This document shows, one piece after another, positions 1 through 7,471 of a stretch of DNA of 10,515 nucleotides. Numbering within the stretch: position 1 is the first letter of the stretch; every line of letters starts with the position of its first letter. This stretch comes from VRUB01 sp046758085 (lineage in GTDB: Bacteria > Pseudomonadota > Gammaproteobacteria > Acidiferrobacterales > SPGG2), in the NCBI GenBank assembly GCA_046758085.1, contig JBHHZP010000128.1, positions 1 through 10,515 on the forward strand, read 5' to 3'. The notes beneath the pieces are model-generated. The model saw only the letters and a program-made list of their open reading frames with translations, made no database searches and was not told where the DNA came from. The position numbers were made by a program, and so were the translations under genes.

Positions 1-1372
1 TGAAGAAGGTGGAAAGGATGATCAAGTTGATCACGGCGTTCTTGGCCGGCATCAGTCCCATGTACTTGAGTGTCGGATGATACTGGCTGCCGCCCATCTC
101 TCCGACCTCCGCTCCCGTGAGTGGGAGATTGTGTGGCGTGAGCCAGATGGCAAAGGAGATCATGAGCGCCGCCAGGATCCACTTGATATATCCGTAATAG
201 CGCTCGGCGCCGGGAATGCGCGTCATCCCGGTCCAGAGATAATAGTTGCTGATAACGAACAGCGAGCCCACCAGAATGGCCTGGATGATGAAGGTCCAGG
301 AGAAGTCACCGCCCATCATGTTGTTACCCATGACGGCGCTGTTGGAGTACACCTCGCGGCCGAGGTAATAGCCGGCGAAGGGCAGGGGGATGAGCGCGCA
401 GATGGCGACGAAGTTGGAGACGTAGCCCATCCAGTCGTAATGCGCCTTCTGCTCCGTGGTTCTTGCGCCGATGAACTTCACCGCGGCGTAGGCGCCGGCC
501 ACCAGCCCACCGAAGGCCATGTTGCCGAGCATTCGGTGGATGGCAACTGGTGTGGCCAGGACGTTCTCAAACGCTTGCCACAGGGACCCCACCAGCACAC
601 CTTCCTCGTCTACCCCGGCCGGGCTCATCATGAAGCCGGCCCAACTGTTGGCCATCTGCATAAGGGCGGTGCCGGCGACGTTCAGCAGGATGCCGATGAA
701 GATGTGGACAGTCTTGCGGTTACGGATGATCAGCAGGCCCGCTCCCACGGGAAGGAAATAGAGCACGAACATGAAGCTGCGGGTGTCGCCGCGCATCTCG
801 GGACCGATGCCACCGAAGAAAAGCGCCAGTCCTATGATGATGACGGTGATACCAAGTCCCTTGCAGAACCACTGTACGTTCTTGCTGAAGGGTGCCCCGC
901 CTTGAAGCCAGCGCCAGCCGTAGTAATAGAGATAAAGGGTGAAGGTCTCGGCGAAGAACACCAGGGCGTAAACAAACATCACGTCCTTGAAGGTATCCGC
1001 CATGTACCCCATGAAGGTTGGGTACAGGGTGAACAGCGCAAACGCCAGCAGCCCGCCGAGAGCCGCCGTCGTGGCATAGGCTACGCTTAACAGACTGGTA
1101 AACTCATAGGCCAGCTTATCGTACTTGCTATCGTTGGTGCGCCAGCCCACGAACTCGATGGTGACGGCAAACAGCGGCACGCCGAGCACGAACGCCGCAA
1201 AGTACAGCTTGACCTGCGCCAGGAACCAGATCAGCTTGCGCGAATCGAGATCCAGAAACTGACGGTACTCGCCGGGCTCGAGGGCGTAGGCTGCGGATGC
1301 GGCAAGCGCCAGCAACAGCGTGGCGACGACCACGGCCGCTGGTTTAGCGGTCCGGCTAAAGATTTGTCTCAT
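1..1372 (-). CDS. Cytochrome bd-like quinol oxidase subunit I (CydA-like), C-terminus cut by window edge
   Basis: Polytopic membrane protein, 457 residues visible. The reading frame stays open from an ATG at 1372 to the window edge. That ATG has GGAG 8 bases upstream (1381-1384). Residues 1-30 look like a signal sequence ending in AYA; about nine or ten hydrophobic segments follow. CydA-like signatures are the first helix pair (around 48-72), an ALGGLLAF segment (104-111), FAETFTLYLYYYGW (140-153, with the Glu that matches CydA E107), TVHIFIG (221-227), NSWAGFMMSPAG (242-253) and ATPVAIHRMLGN (273-284). The sequence resembles the bd-like proteins found with periplasmic redox enzymes in Nitrospira and NC10-type bacteria (recalled, not searched). 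Several canonical haem-ligand positions look changed: Lys55 near where E. coli CydA has His19, and no Glu at the E99 position. It may therefore act as a quinone-linked electron-transfer protein rather than an O2 reductase. It lies 47 bases after the cytochrome c gene and is probably cotranscribed with it. Confidence 0.8.
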   Translation of the reverse strand, partial: MRQIFSRTAKPAAVVVATLLLALAASAAYALEPGEYRQFLDLDSRKLIWFLAQVKLYFAAFVLGVPLFAVTIEFVGWRTNDSKYDKLAYEFTSLLSVAYATTAALGGLLAFALFTLYPTFMGYMADTFKDVMFVYALVFFAETFTLYLYYYGWRWLQGGAPFSKNVQWFCKGLGITVIIIGLALFFGGIGPEMRGDTRSFMFVLYFLPVGAGLLIIRNRKTVHIFIGILLNVAGTALMQMANSWAGFMMSPAGVDEEGVLVGSLWQAFENVLATPVAIHRMLGNMAFGGLVAGAYAAVKFIGARTTEQKAHYDWMGYVSNFVAICALIPLPFAGYYLGREVYSNSAVMGNNMMGGDFSWTFIIQAILVGSLFVISNYYLWTGMTRIPGAERYYGYIKWILAALMISFAIWLTPHNLPLTGAEVGEMGGSQYHPTLKYMGLMPAKNAVINLIILSTFF

Positions 1373-1419
1373 CGCCCATTCTCCATCGCCAAGCCTATAG
1401 GCTGCATTGCCCCCGATAG

Positions 1420-1770
1420 TCACTCATGCCCGATGCTCCTTAAGTAGTGCAATACGTTTTTGCGTTGCTGCTCGCTGAGCACCTCCTTCCAAGGCGGCAT
1501 GATGTCACCCTTGCCGTCGCTGATGGTTTTCAGCAGCTCGGCATCGGTCTTGTCCAGCCTTTCGCCCTTTGAAAAATTAGGAGAGCCCGGCAAGATCGGC
1601 ACGCCGTCGTAACCGTGGCAAGCGGCGCAGTATTCTTCATAGATCTCCTTACCGCTATCTGATGGTTGCGGCTCGCCCGCCAGCGTATGGCCGGATGCAA
1701 CCACCCCAAGGAAAAACAGGGTCACTACCTTCCGTGCAAATCCTCTATTACCCATAGAAATCCAGGTCAC
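1420..1770 (-). CDS. Small periplasmic monohaem cytochrome c
   Basis: 116-residue class I cytochrome c. One haem-binding motif, CAACH, lies at residues 48-52, and a probable Met axial ligand lies at Met91 in DIMPPW, followed by a C-terminal helix ending LHYLRSIG. The N-terminus has a basic start and a hydrophobic stretch (about 14-31), consistent with Sec export and a mature protein starting near residue 32-35. The longest start is a GTG at 1770, which overlaps the TGA of the HEAT-repeat gene in a GTGA arrangement and suggests translational coupling. An in-frame ATG at 1755 gives a tidier signal peptide and is a real alternative; neither has a strong Shine-Dalgarno sequence. It lies between the HEAT gene and the bd-like membrane protein. 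It could carry electrons between that protein and the Rieske/molybdenum enzyme (inference). Family assignment is secure; the partner is not. Confidence 0.9.
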   Translation of the reverse strand: MTWISMGNRGFARKVVTLFFLGVVASGHTLAGEPQPSDSGKEIYEEYCAACHGYDGVPILPGSPNFSKGERLDKTDAELLKTISDGKGDIMPPWKEVLSEQQRKNVLHYLRSIGHE

Positions 1771-3989
1771 GTCTGTGTCCGCCCACCAGCATACATTTCC
1801 GCCAGCGCGTCGATACAGATCCAGTGGAACTCTTCCTGGTCCTGATTATTTAACGTGTTCAGCAACTGGGCGGCGGGTGAGAAGTCTCTTAACCTTCTCA
1901 ATGCCGCAGCGGCTTCTTGCCTCAACTCTCCGGAGAATCTAAACATCAAGTCCACGATTCGGTCGGTACAGTCCCGCGTATAGGTCTGTTTCGATAATGC
2001 GCCCAGCGCCGCTCGACAGACCTCCAGGTTTTCATCCTCCAGGGCGCGGTACAGGTGCCGCCCCACCTTGGGTCCTTTGCGGAAACCCAATGCCTGGACC
2101 ACCTGCAGGCGCACAGCCGGATCGGGATCTTGGTAAAGCGCGGCAAGCCGTTTATCGGTGCCGGCCACGCGCGTTAAGCCCGCTAAAGCCTCCACGGCGG
2201 CCAGTCGAACCTCGCGTTGTTCCGCTCCCAGCCCCTCGATCACCGCGGGGAGACCCTTCTTGTCACCAATCCGGCCCAGCGCTTGCAGCGCCTCGCTACG
2301 AAGACTGTTTTCCCCCGCACGGGCCGCATCTACTAAGGCGTCGATGACCTGCGGCTGCGGGCTGGAGATGCCGCCCAACAGTCTTGCTGCAAGAATCCGG
2401 ACCGTATTGCCATGGGCGCGCGCTGGAGGCGCTTCGATGGTTTCCAACGTCGCCTCTTCTGCTTGCACGGGACCGGAAAAGATGGAGGCCAGCGTCGAGG
2501 TTCGGGCATCGCGACCGGTGAGCATATCTTTCAGCTCTTCCGGGATCTTCCCGGGCTCCCGTTTCCGCGCATCGGCATCTTCGCTCAGGTCGGCGCGCGG
2601 GGCACCTGTCTTCCCGGATGGTGTATTTTGTTGCAGCAGCCTTGCGAGTCTCGCCGCGATGTTCTTGGGATCCATTTCCGCCAGAGCGGTCAGCGCCGCA
2701 AAGGCAACGCGCTCATCCGCGTCGAATACGGAATCAGCAAGCACTTGCTGCGCAGTGGATTTCTTTAGGCCGCGCCGTTGGGTCTTGCTGGCGCCTTTAT
2801 GACCAACCTGCTTTGTCTGATTGTTCGCGCCAGCCGCATGCCCGAGGATCCGCCCCAAGGCCCAGGCCGCCTGCATGCGCACTGCGGCATGAGCCGTTTT
2901 GTTGGCCAGTATTTCCGCCAGCTTTTCCCGTGGCCCGGGCACTCCAGTTTTCCCTAGGGCTTGGACCACTTCATAAAGCAAATCATCGTCTTTGGTGTCC
3001 AGCAGTTGGCTGAGCGGCGCGAGCGAAGCGGGATCGCCAATATCCCCCAACACCCGGGCGATCTGCTGCTTTACCTTCGGATCCGGTTCCGTCAATAGTG
3101 AGTGCAGGCGCTCGACGACCTCCCGCCCGCGCATCTGGCCGAGGAGGGTTGCCACCTCCTTCCTTACCTCCGGGTCGGGATCGGTAAGCAGGAGGGTCAG
3201 GGGAACCACCACCAGCGGATTCCGGCTCCCTCCCAGGGCGCGGGCCGCGTAAACACGCACACTCGAGTCCGGGTCCATCAGCGCATCGGTCAATCCGGTC
3301 AGGAGTTCGGGCGAGAGCTCGGGCCTTTCCCTCCTCAGTTCCGGCAGAGCCGCCAGTGCTTCGGCCGCCCGGCGCCTGCCCAGCCGGGTGCCTGCTTTCA
3401 GCTGTGTCAGCAAGAATTCTTGGGCCTTGCCGGTGTTCAGCCGGGCCAGTACGTGAAAGCCATTCTCCTGGAGATCTTCATAGTCCTCATTTTCAAGAGC
3501 CTCCATTACGGGCACGGTGGCGCGTTGATCACCGATTTCTCCCAACGCATGCAAAGCCTGGGCTTGGACCTCCCAGCAAGTGCCGTATTCCATATCGTCC
3601 ACGAGCTGGTCGAGCTCGGGATAGCCATCTGCCCTAAAGCAGCAAATCAACGGTTCCACCGCTTTTTTCGATCGGATCTCAGACAGTGCCCTGACTGCAG
3701 CGATGCGGACCTCGCCCTCCGGGTCGTTTTCCAGATTTCCAATCAGCGGTTCCGTCGCTTCCACGACATGCATGCGCCCCAATGCTGTCGCAGCGTCTGT
3801 CCTGACGTCGGGGTCCGGGTCTAGAAGCAGACCAATAAGCGTCTCCTTTGACTTCTTGTCACGGGCGTTGATTTTCTCGAGGGCTTTTACGGCGCAACAT
3901 CGGGACAGGGAGTTATCCCGTTCCAGCACGCCGTGAAGGGTGCGGAGGATTTTTTTGGGGACATCACCCACGTTTTTGCTCGTTTTCAA
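1767..3989 (-). CDS. Large HEAT-repeat protein (PBS-lyase-type repeats)
   Basis: 740-residue alpha-solenoid protein built almost entirely of HEAT/PBS-lyase-like repeats of about 30 residues. Recurring cores of the form DPDPxVRxxAAxALG are seen near 57-71, 89-104, 239-254, 270-285, 301-317, 588-605 and 620-635. Two low-complexity, charged linkers (about 386-413 and 454-527) divide it into an N-terminal and a C-terminal solenoid. There is no signal peptide, membrane segment, CxxCH motif or obvious catalytic site, so it is probably cytoplasmic. The start is a TTG at 3989: an in-frame TAA lies three codons upstream, and GAGG lies about 10 bases before the TTG. A GTG at codon 7 is the alternative but has no ribosome binding site. 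The stop overlaps the start of the cytochrome c gene. Such proteins bind other proteins; a role in assembly or regulation of the neighbouring redox enzyme is inference from context only. Confidence 0.85.
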   Translation of the reverse strand: MKTSKNVGDVPKKILRTLHGVLERDNSLSRCCAVKALEKINARDKKSKETLIGLLLDPDPDVRTDAATALGRMHVVEATEPLIGNLENDPEGEVRIAAVRALSEIRSKKAVEPLICCFRADGYPELDQLVDDMEYGTCWEVQAQALHALGEIGDQRATVPVMEALENEDYEDLQENGFHVLARLNTGKAQEFLLTQLKAGTRLGRRRAAEALAALPELRRERPELSPELLTGLTDALMDPDSSVRVYAARALGGSRNPLVVVPLTLLLTDPDPEVRKEVATLLGQMRGREVVERLHSLLTEPDPKVKQQIARVLGDIGDPASLAPLSQLLDTKDDDLLYEVVQALGKTGVPGPREKLAEILANKTAHAAVRMQAAWALGRILGHAAGANNQTKQVGHKGASKTQRRGLKKSTAQQVLADSVFDADERVAFAALTALAEMDPKNIAARLARLLQQNTPSGKTGAPRADLSEDADARKREPGKIPEELKDMLTGRDARTSTLASIFSGPVQAEEATLETIEAPPARAHGNTVRILAARLLGGISSPQPQVIDALVDAARAGENSLRSEALQALGRIGDKKGLPAVIEGLGAEQREVRLAAVEALAGLTRVAGTDKRLAALYQDPDPAVRLQVVQALGFRKGPKVGRHLYRALEDENLEVCRAALGALSKQTYTRDCTDRIVDLMFRFSGELRQEAAAALRRLRDFSPAAQLLNTLNNQDQEEFHWICIDALAEMYAGGRTQT

Positions 3990-4177
3990 CGTGTCTTAAC
4001 CTCGTCTCCTGCCAACCTGTGCTGTTGTACGCAAGTGCAGCGGTTGCGAAGGGTTTGCCATTCCCTGAGACCGAGATTTGAATAGCCGCAACCCAATTAC
4101 CCCTCGAGTGCTACCGCAGCCGAACAAGCAGGGGCTTCCTCGTTGGGGAAGCCCCTTCGTTTTCCTGGCCAGATCGC
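3990..4177. other. 188-base intergenic gap between the molybdoenzyme operon and the HEAT-cytochrome block
   Basis: This is the only sizeable gap in the window. It holds the inverted repeat at 4130-4156 and, just before the HEAT gene, a purine-rich stretch serving as its ribosome binding site. I looked for a minus-strand -35/-10 pair between 4129 and 3990 and found no convincing match. An internal promoter is still expected if the hairpin terminates transcription. A 152-residue minus-strand frame crossing this gap overlaps the end of the large-subunit gene out of frame and shows no recognisable domain. Confidence 0.6.
4130..4156 (-). terminator. Perfect 10-bp inverted repeat, probable terminator or processing hairpin
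   Basis: AGGGGCTTCC at 4130-4139 is repeated in inverted form as GGAAGCCCCT at 4147-4156, with a 7-base loop. The stem is GC-rich and starts 21 bases after the stop codon of the molybdoenzyme large-subunit gene, where a terminator is expected. On the minus strand the sequence after the stem is only weakly T-rich (GCTTGTTC). On the plus strand it is followed by TTCGTTTT. Termination on the minus strand may therefore be partial, or the hairpin may act as an mRNA-stabilising or processing element. Confidence 0.6.
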
Positions 4178-6889
4178 TTAGACGATATTCCTCCTCTTGA
4201 GACTCATCTGCGCGAATGAGTGCTTGTAGGGAGACTCGCCTATCTTCGTCACAGTTGCGGTAGCGATCTTGAAGCGGTAATTCATGGTGATCGGGTCGGG
4301 AACGCGTGGCGCGATGGTATTGGCCGGCTGCTCCGTTTTCAGGAACTCGCTGAAGGCCACGCCCTTCTTGATGGCAGGCGTTACGATGGCCACCGCCGAG
4401 TACTGGCCCGATACGAGTTTGATGTGGCCCCGCTTCATCAGGCCGGAGAACCACATCTCGCCGCTCTTGACGCCCAGGTTGAAATCCTTCTGCACCGGCA
4501 CCCGCTTGGACTGGATCGCCACCAGGTCGCCGGATTCGATCCCGCGCTTCTTGGCGTCTTCCGGGTTCATCTCGACGAAGTTCAGCGGCCAGCGCTGCTG
4601 GGTGTATGGACGCCGCTCATAGTCGTCGAAGCCGGATTCCCAGATCTCGTTGATGCGCCCGTTGGTGACCCACAGCTCGTCATCCTTGGGTTGCATGAAC
4701 TCATAGAAATCGGCCCACAGTTTCCACGGGGTCTTGACCAGGTTGAGCTTGCCGGTCTGGGTCTTAAAGGCCAGCAAGCGCTTGTTGAAGATGGTTACCC
4801 CTTGTGGACCGCTATCCGGAATGTCTTTGCGGTTGTAATCGTGCAGCCGCTTGGTCTCTACGATCTTGCCGTCGATGAGCAGCAGCGGTGCCTGCAGCCC
4901 GGTGGTGCCGAACGTCCTTAAGAACTCATGGGCCTTTATGCCCTTGCGTTTGGCGACCACGCGGATGGCGTTAAAGTCCTTGCGTGAACCGCGGGTGAAG
5001 CGGCAGCTCTCCTCGAATACTTCATTGGAGTCCTTCCAGTCGTAGCCCATGAAGCCCATCTTCTTGGCCCACATGGAGACGATCTTCCAGTCCGGCTTGG
5101 CCTCGCCCGGCGCATCGCAGAACTTGCCGTACAACCGCACGCGCCTTTCGGAATTGGCTCGGGTGAAATCCTCTTCGCCCCAGGTGGCGGCGGGTAGCAC
5201 AATGTCGGCGTACTGGCTGCCGATGGGGTTGCGCAGGTAGATTTCCTGATTCACCACCACCATGCCGCCCGAATCTACGCGCTTCTTGAAGGTGTCGATG
5301 ATCCCCTGCTTGTCGAAAGTCCGTACCTGGTGGGGGTTGAACTTGGTATAGCGCTTGAATGCATCCTCGAGATCTGAAGATCCAGGCATGGATTGGATCC
5401 ACGTGGTCCCCACCACGTAGGCGAAGCGCACGTGCCCGGCCTCCAGCCAGCGGTCGAGGTCGAGGCGATGGCGCCTGCGCCCAGGCACCTTGTACGGGGA
5501 CTTCCATGTGGGGTACTTGCCGCCGCTCACACCGCCACGCTGATGCCCGCCCAGACGCGTCATGATCTGGCCCGGTTTGCCGCCGCAGCCGAGGATGGCG
5601 CCCAGGCAACCGATGGAAGCGGTGTTTAAATAATTGTTGGACCAGTAGTTACCTTTCTCGATACAGATCGACGTCTTGACCCGCTTGCCGTTGGGCTTGG
5701 GCTTGGCCATCATTTCCGCGGCCTTGTAAATCTTCTTTACATCGATGCCCGCGATCTTGGCCGCCACCTCGGGCTTGGACTCTTCCTGGGCAAGCAACCA
5801 TTCTTTGTAATGCTTCGGTGAGCCTTCGTAGCCCTTCACCTGAAACTTGCCCCAGGTGGTGCGCCACTGCCAGGGCGTGTTGCGCGTGCCCTGGCCGAAG
5901 CCGGAGTCGGTCTCCCACTGGTTAGCGACCCAGTTCTTGATGAACTCCTTGTCTTCCCAGCCGTTCTCCATGATGACCCGCTGAATCGCCATATGGACCG
6001 GTGTGTCGGAACCCGGATAAAGATCTATATGCAGCCCGCCGTGCTTCTCGGCATAGGCCACGCCGGCTGTTTTCCTCGGGTTGATCATGATGATCTTGGT
6101 CTTGTTTCCGTGTATCCCCTTGAGCACCCAGTGGTTCCACAGTGTGGTCTTGGTTTCGAACGGGTCGGTCCCGGAGATCAACACACAGTCCGCCAGCGCG
6201 AAGTCCTCGTGGGAAGCGCCAAAGATGTCGTAGCCGATATCCACCCAGCCGGGCACCGAGTTCACGAATGACGGATGATCGTGCTGCGAGACCGCCGGGC
6301 TGTTGATGCTCTTCAACGCGAACTTTGTAAGCGCATAGGTATTCTCGAAAAACTGGTAGCTGTAGTACTTCATCGCCCATGAGCTCTCGCCGTGCTGCTT
6401 GATGACGTGCTTGGAGACCTCAGCCGCGATGTCCAGGGCGAAATCCCACGTCACCGGCATCAGGATATCGTTGATCCGCACCATGGGATGTTGCAGTCGA
6501 TCCTGGGTGGGTTTCTGCGGGTTGTAGATTTTCTGAGCAATGCAGCCGCCGCGGATGCTGTGGTTACCACCCACGTTGACGACCCGCGTCTTGTGATCGC
6601 CCACGACAGCGATGTTGTACAGCTTCCCTTGCCACTTCGCCTGCGTGTACTGGTTCGGTCCGACCCAGCCGCCCTGGCCGGGCCGTAAGGGATAGTTCAG
6701 CCCCAGGGCATTTTGGTCTTTCTTGGGACCACCGTTCGGCGCCCCCACCGGCCAGCGATACACCTTGAAGCCGCACGCCATGACGCAGTAGTCACAGCAG
6801 GTGGTGATGACATCCGCGTTTTTCGGGGGAAGGGGAACCTTGTCCGCCGGCTGGAAATACGGTGTGGAGTTTGTAGCGTTCTTGGCCAT
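4178..6889 (-). CDS. Molybdopterin oxidoreductase large subunit, arsenite oxidase (AioA)/iodate reductase (IdrA) family
   Basis: 903-residue Mo-bisMGD enzyme of the DMSO reductase superfamily. The N-terminal Fe-S motif is C32-x2-C35-x3-C39 in the context CCDYCVMACGFKVY. This is the AioA/IdrA type, where three Cys bind a 3Fe-4S cluster and a serine (probably Ser111 in GGNHSIRGG) replaces the fourth Cys. Other family blocks are DRLQHPMVR (130-138), LISGTDPFETKTTLWNHW (237-254), TRLGGHQRGG (444-453), SQYADIVLPAATWGEED (558-574) and a cofactor-binding C-terminal domain (about 735-890). His203, Arg445 and His449 match AioA substrate residues His195, Arg419 and His423, but the Glu203 position is Ser211. 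It has no signal peptide, so it is expected to be exported with the Tat-bearing Rieske subunit encoded just upstream. The ATG at 6889 has GGAGGG 8 bases before it. The two adjacent di-haem peroxidases favour an IdrA-like role (iodate or related oxyanion reduction) over arsenite oxidation. The family is secure; the substrate is not. Confidence 0.9.
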   Translation of the reverse strand: MAKNATNSTPYFQPADKVPLPPKNADVITTCCDYCVMACGFKVYRWPVGAPNGGPKKDQNALGLNYPLRPGQGGWVGPNQYTQAKWQGKLYNIAVVGDHKTRVVNVGGNHSIRGGCIAQKIYNPQKPTQDRLQHPMVRINDILMPVTWDFALDIAAEVSKHVIKQHGESSWAMKYYSYQFFENTYALTKFALKSINSPAVSQHDHPSFVNSVPGWVDIGYDIFGASHEDFALADCVLISGTDPFETKTTLWNHWVLKGIHGNKTKIIMINPRKTAGVAYAEKHGGLHIDLYPGSDTPVHMAIQRVIMENGWEDKEFIKNWVANQWETDSGFGQGTRNTPWQWRTTWGKFQVKGYEGSPKHYKEWLLAQEESKPEVAAKIAGIDVKKIYKAAEMMAKPKPNGKRVKTSICIEKGNYWSNNYLNTASIGCLGAILGCGGKPGQIMTRLGGHQRGGVSGGKYPTWKSPYKVPGRRRHRLDLDRWLEAGHVRFAYVVGTTWIQSMPGSSDLEDAFKRYTKFNPHQVRTFDKQGIIDTFKKRVDSGGMVVVNQEIYLRNPIGSQYADIVLPAATWGEEDFTRANSERRVRLYGKFCDAPGEAKPDWKIVSMWAKKMGFMGYDWKDSNEVFEESCRFTRGSRKDFNAIRVVAKRKGIKAHEFLRTFGTTGLQAPLLLIDGKIVETKRLHDYNRKDIPDSGPQGVTIFNKRLLAFKTQTGKLNLVKTPWKLWADFYEFMQPKDDELWVTNGRINEIWESGFDDYERRPYTQQRWPLNFVEMNPEDAKKRGIESGDLVAIQSKRVPVQKDFNLGVKSGEMWFSGLMKRGHIKLVSGQYSAVAIVTPAIKKGVAFSEFLKTEQPANTIAPRVPDPITMNYRFKIATATVTKIGESPYKHSFAQMSLKRRNIV

Positions 6890-6906
6890 TTCAGTAGCCC
6901 TCCATC

Positions 6907-7458
6907 CTACGCTTTCAGGTTGTCGTAACGGCCGTAGATCAGACCGAGCATGCCCACCGCATAGATCTTGTCTCCCTCAAGCTCCAGCAGCACCTGCGGG
7001 AGGCTTTCCGTCGCGTGGCCGCTGATGATCATGCCGTGCTTGCTCAGGTCGAAGGTGGACTGATGCAACGGGCACGGTCCGAGCGCCTGGTCCGTAGCCT
7101 GGTAGCTCTTGCTCAGGTCGCCGCCCATGTGCGGGCACAGCGTGTTGAAGGCGACCACGTTCTGCTTAGGACCGATGCCGCCCCCGGCAGGCTCGCCCAG
7201 CATGACGAGCACGTTCCGGGAGTTTTGCCCCTTATCCGGATAGTTGAAAAAAACCGGCTTGTTCTTCTTGAGCAGGCTCAGTTTGCCGACAAACATCTTG
7301 GGATAACGCGCCACCTCGGCGGCGAGCGCCTTTCCTTGCATGCCGGGGATGCGGGGCAGCACGATGGTGCCGGCCACTACCGCACCGCTGCGGAACAGGA
7401 AGGCCCTGCGGGTCATGCAGGCGCCTTTGGAGCGGGTGTCGTCATTGTGCGTAGCCAT
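6907..7458 (-). CDS. Rieske 2Fe-2S small subunit of the AioB/IdrB type, Tat-exported
   Basis: 183-residue Rieske iron-sulfur protein, the partner of the molybdoenzyme encoded 17 bases downstream. A twin-arginine signal, TRRAFLFRSG (residues 16-25), is followed by a hydrophobic stretch and a probable cleavage site after ALA near 47. The cluster ligands are Cys108 and His110 (CPHMGG) and Cys129 and His132 (CPLHQSTFDL). The extra cysteines that form the disulfide in bc1-type Rieske proteins are absent (Gly113 and Leu131 take their places), which usually goes with a lower redox potential. The ATG at 7458 has AGGAG 9 bases upstream, overlapping the stop of the preceding gene, so coupling is likely. 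Met15 is an alternative start that would keep the Tat motif. In the AioAB and IdrAB enzymes this subunit passes electrons between the 3Fe-4S cluster of the large subunit and a c-type cytochrome, and it carries the large subunit across the membrane. Confidence 0.93.
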   Translation of the reverse strand: MATHNDDTRSKGACMTRRAFLFRSGAVVAGTIVLPRIPGMQGKALAAEVARYPKMFVGKLSLLKKNKPVFFNYPDKGQNSRNVLVMLGEPAGGGIGPKQNVVAFNTLCPHMGGDLSKSYQATDQALGPCPLHQSTFDLSKHGMIISGHATESLPQVLLELEGDKIYAVGMLGLIYGRYDNLKA

Positions 7459-7471
7459 GTGGCTTATCTCC

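Noticed and set aside
77..1090. A 337-residue open frame on the plus strand
   Set aside because: It is antisense to the bd-like membrane protein, which has a coherent frame, ribosome binding site and family motifs. The plus-strand product is rich in His, Gly and Glu with no domain I can recognise.
3996..4454. A 152-residue minus-strand frame running from the large-subunit gene into the intergenic gap
   Set aside because: It overlaps the end of the molybdoenzyme gene out of frame, crosses the probable terminator hairpin, and has no recognisable domain.
4178..7458. Classical arsenite oxidase aioBA operon
   Set aside because: Not excluded, but less likely: the arsenite-binding Glu appears absent, two di-haem peroxidases are adjacent, and no arsenic sensing or resistance genes (aioSRX, ars) are seen in the window.
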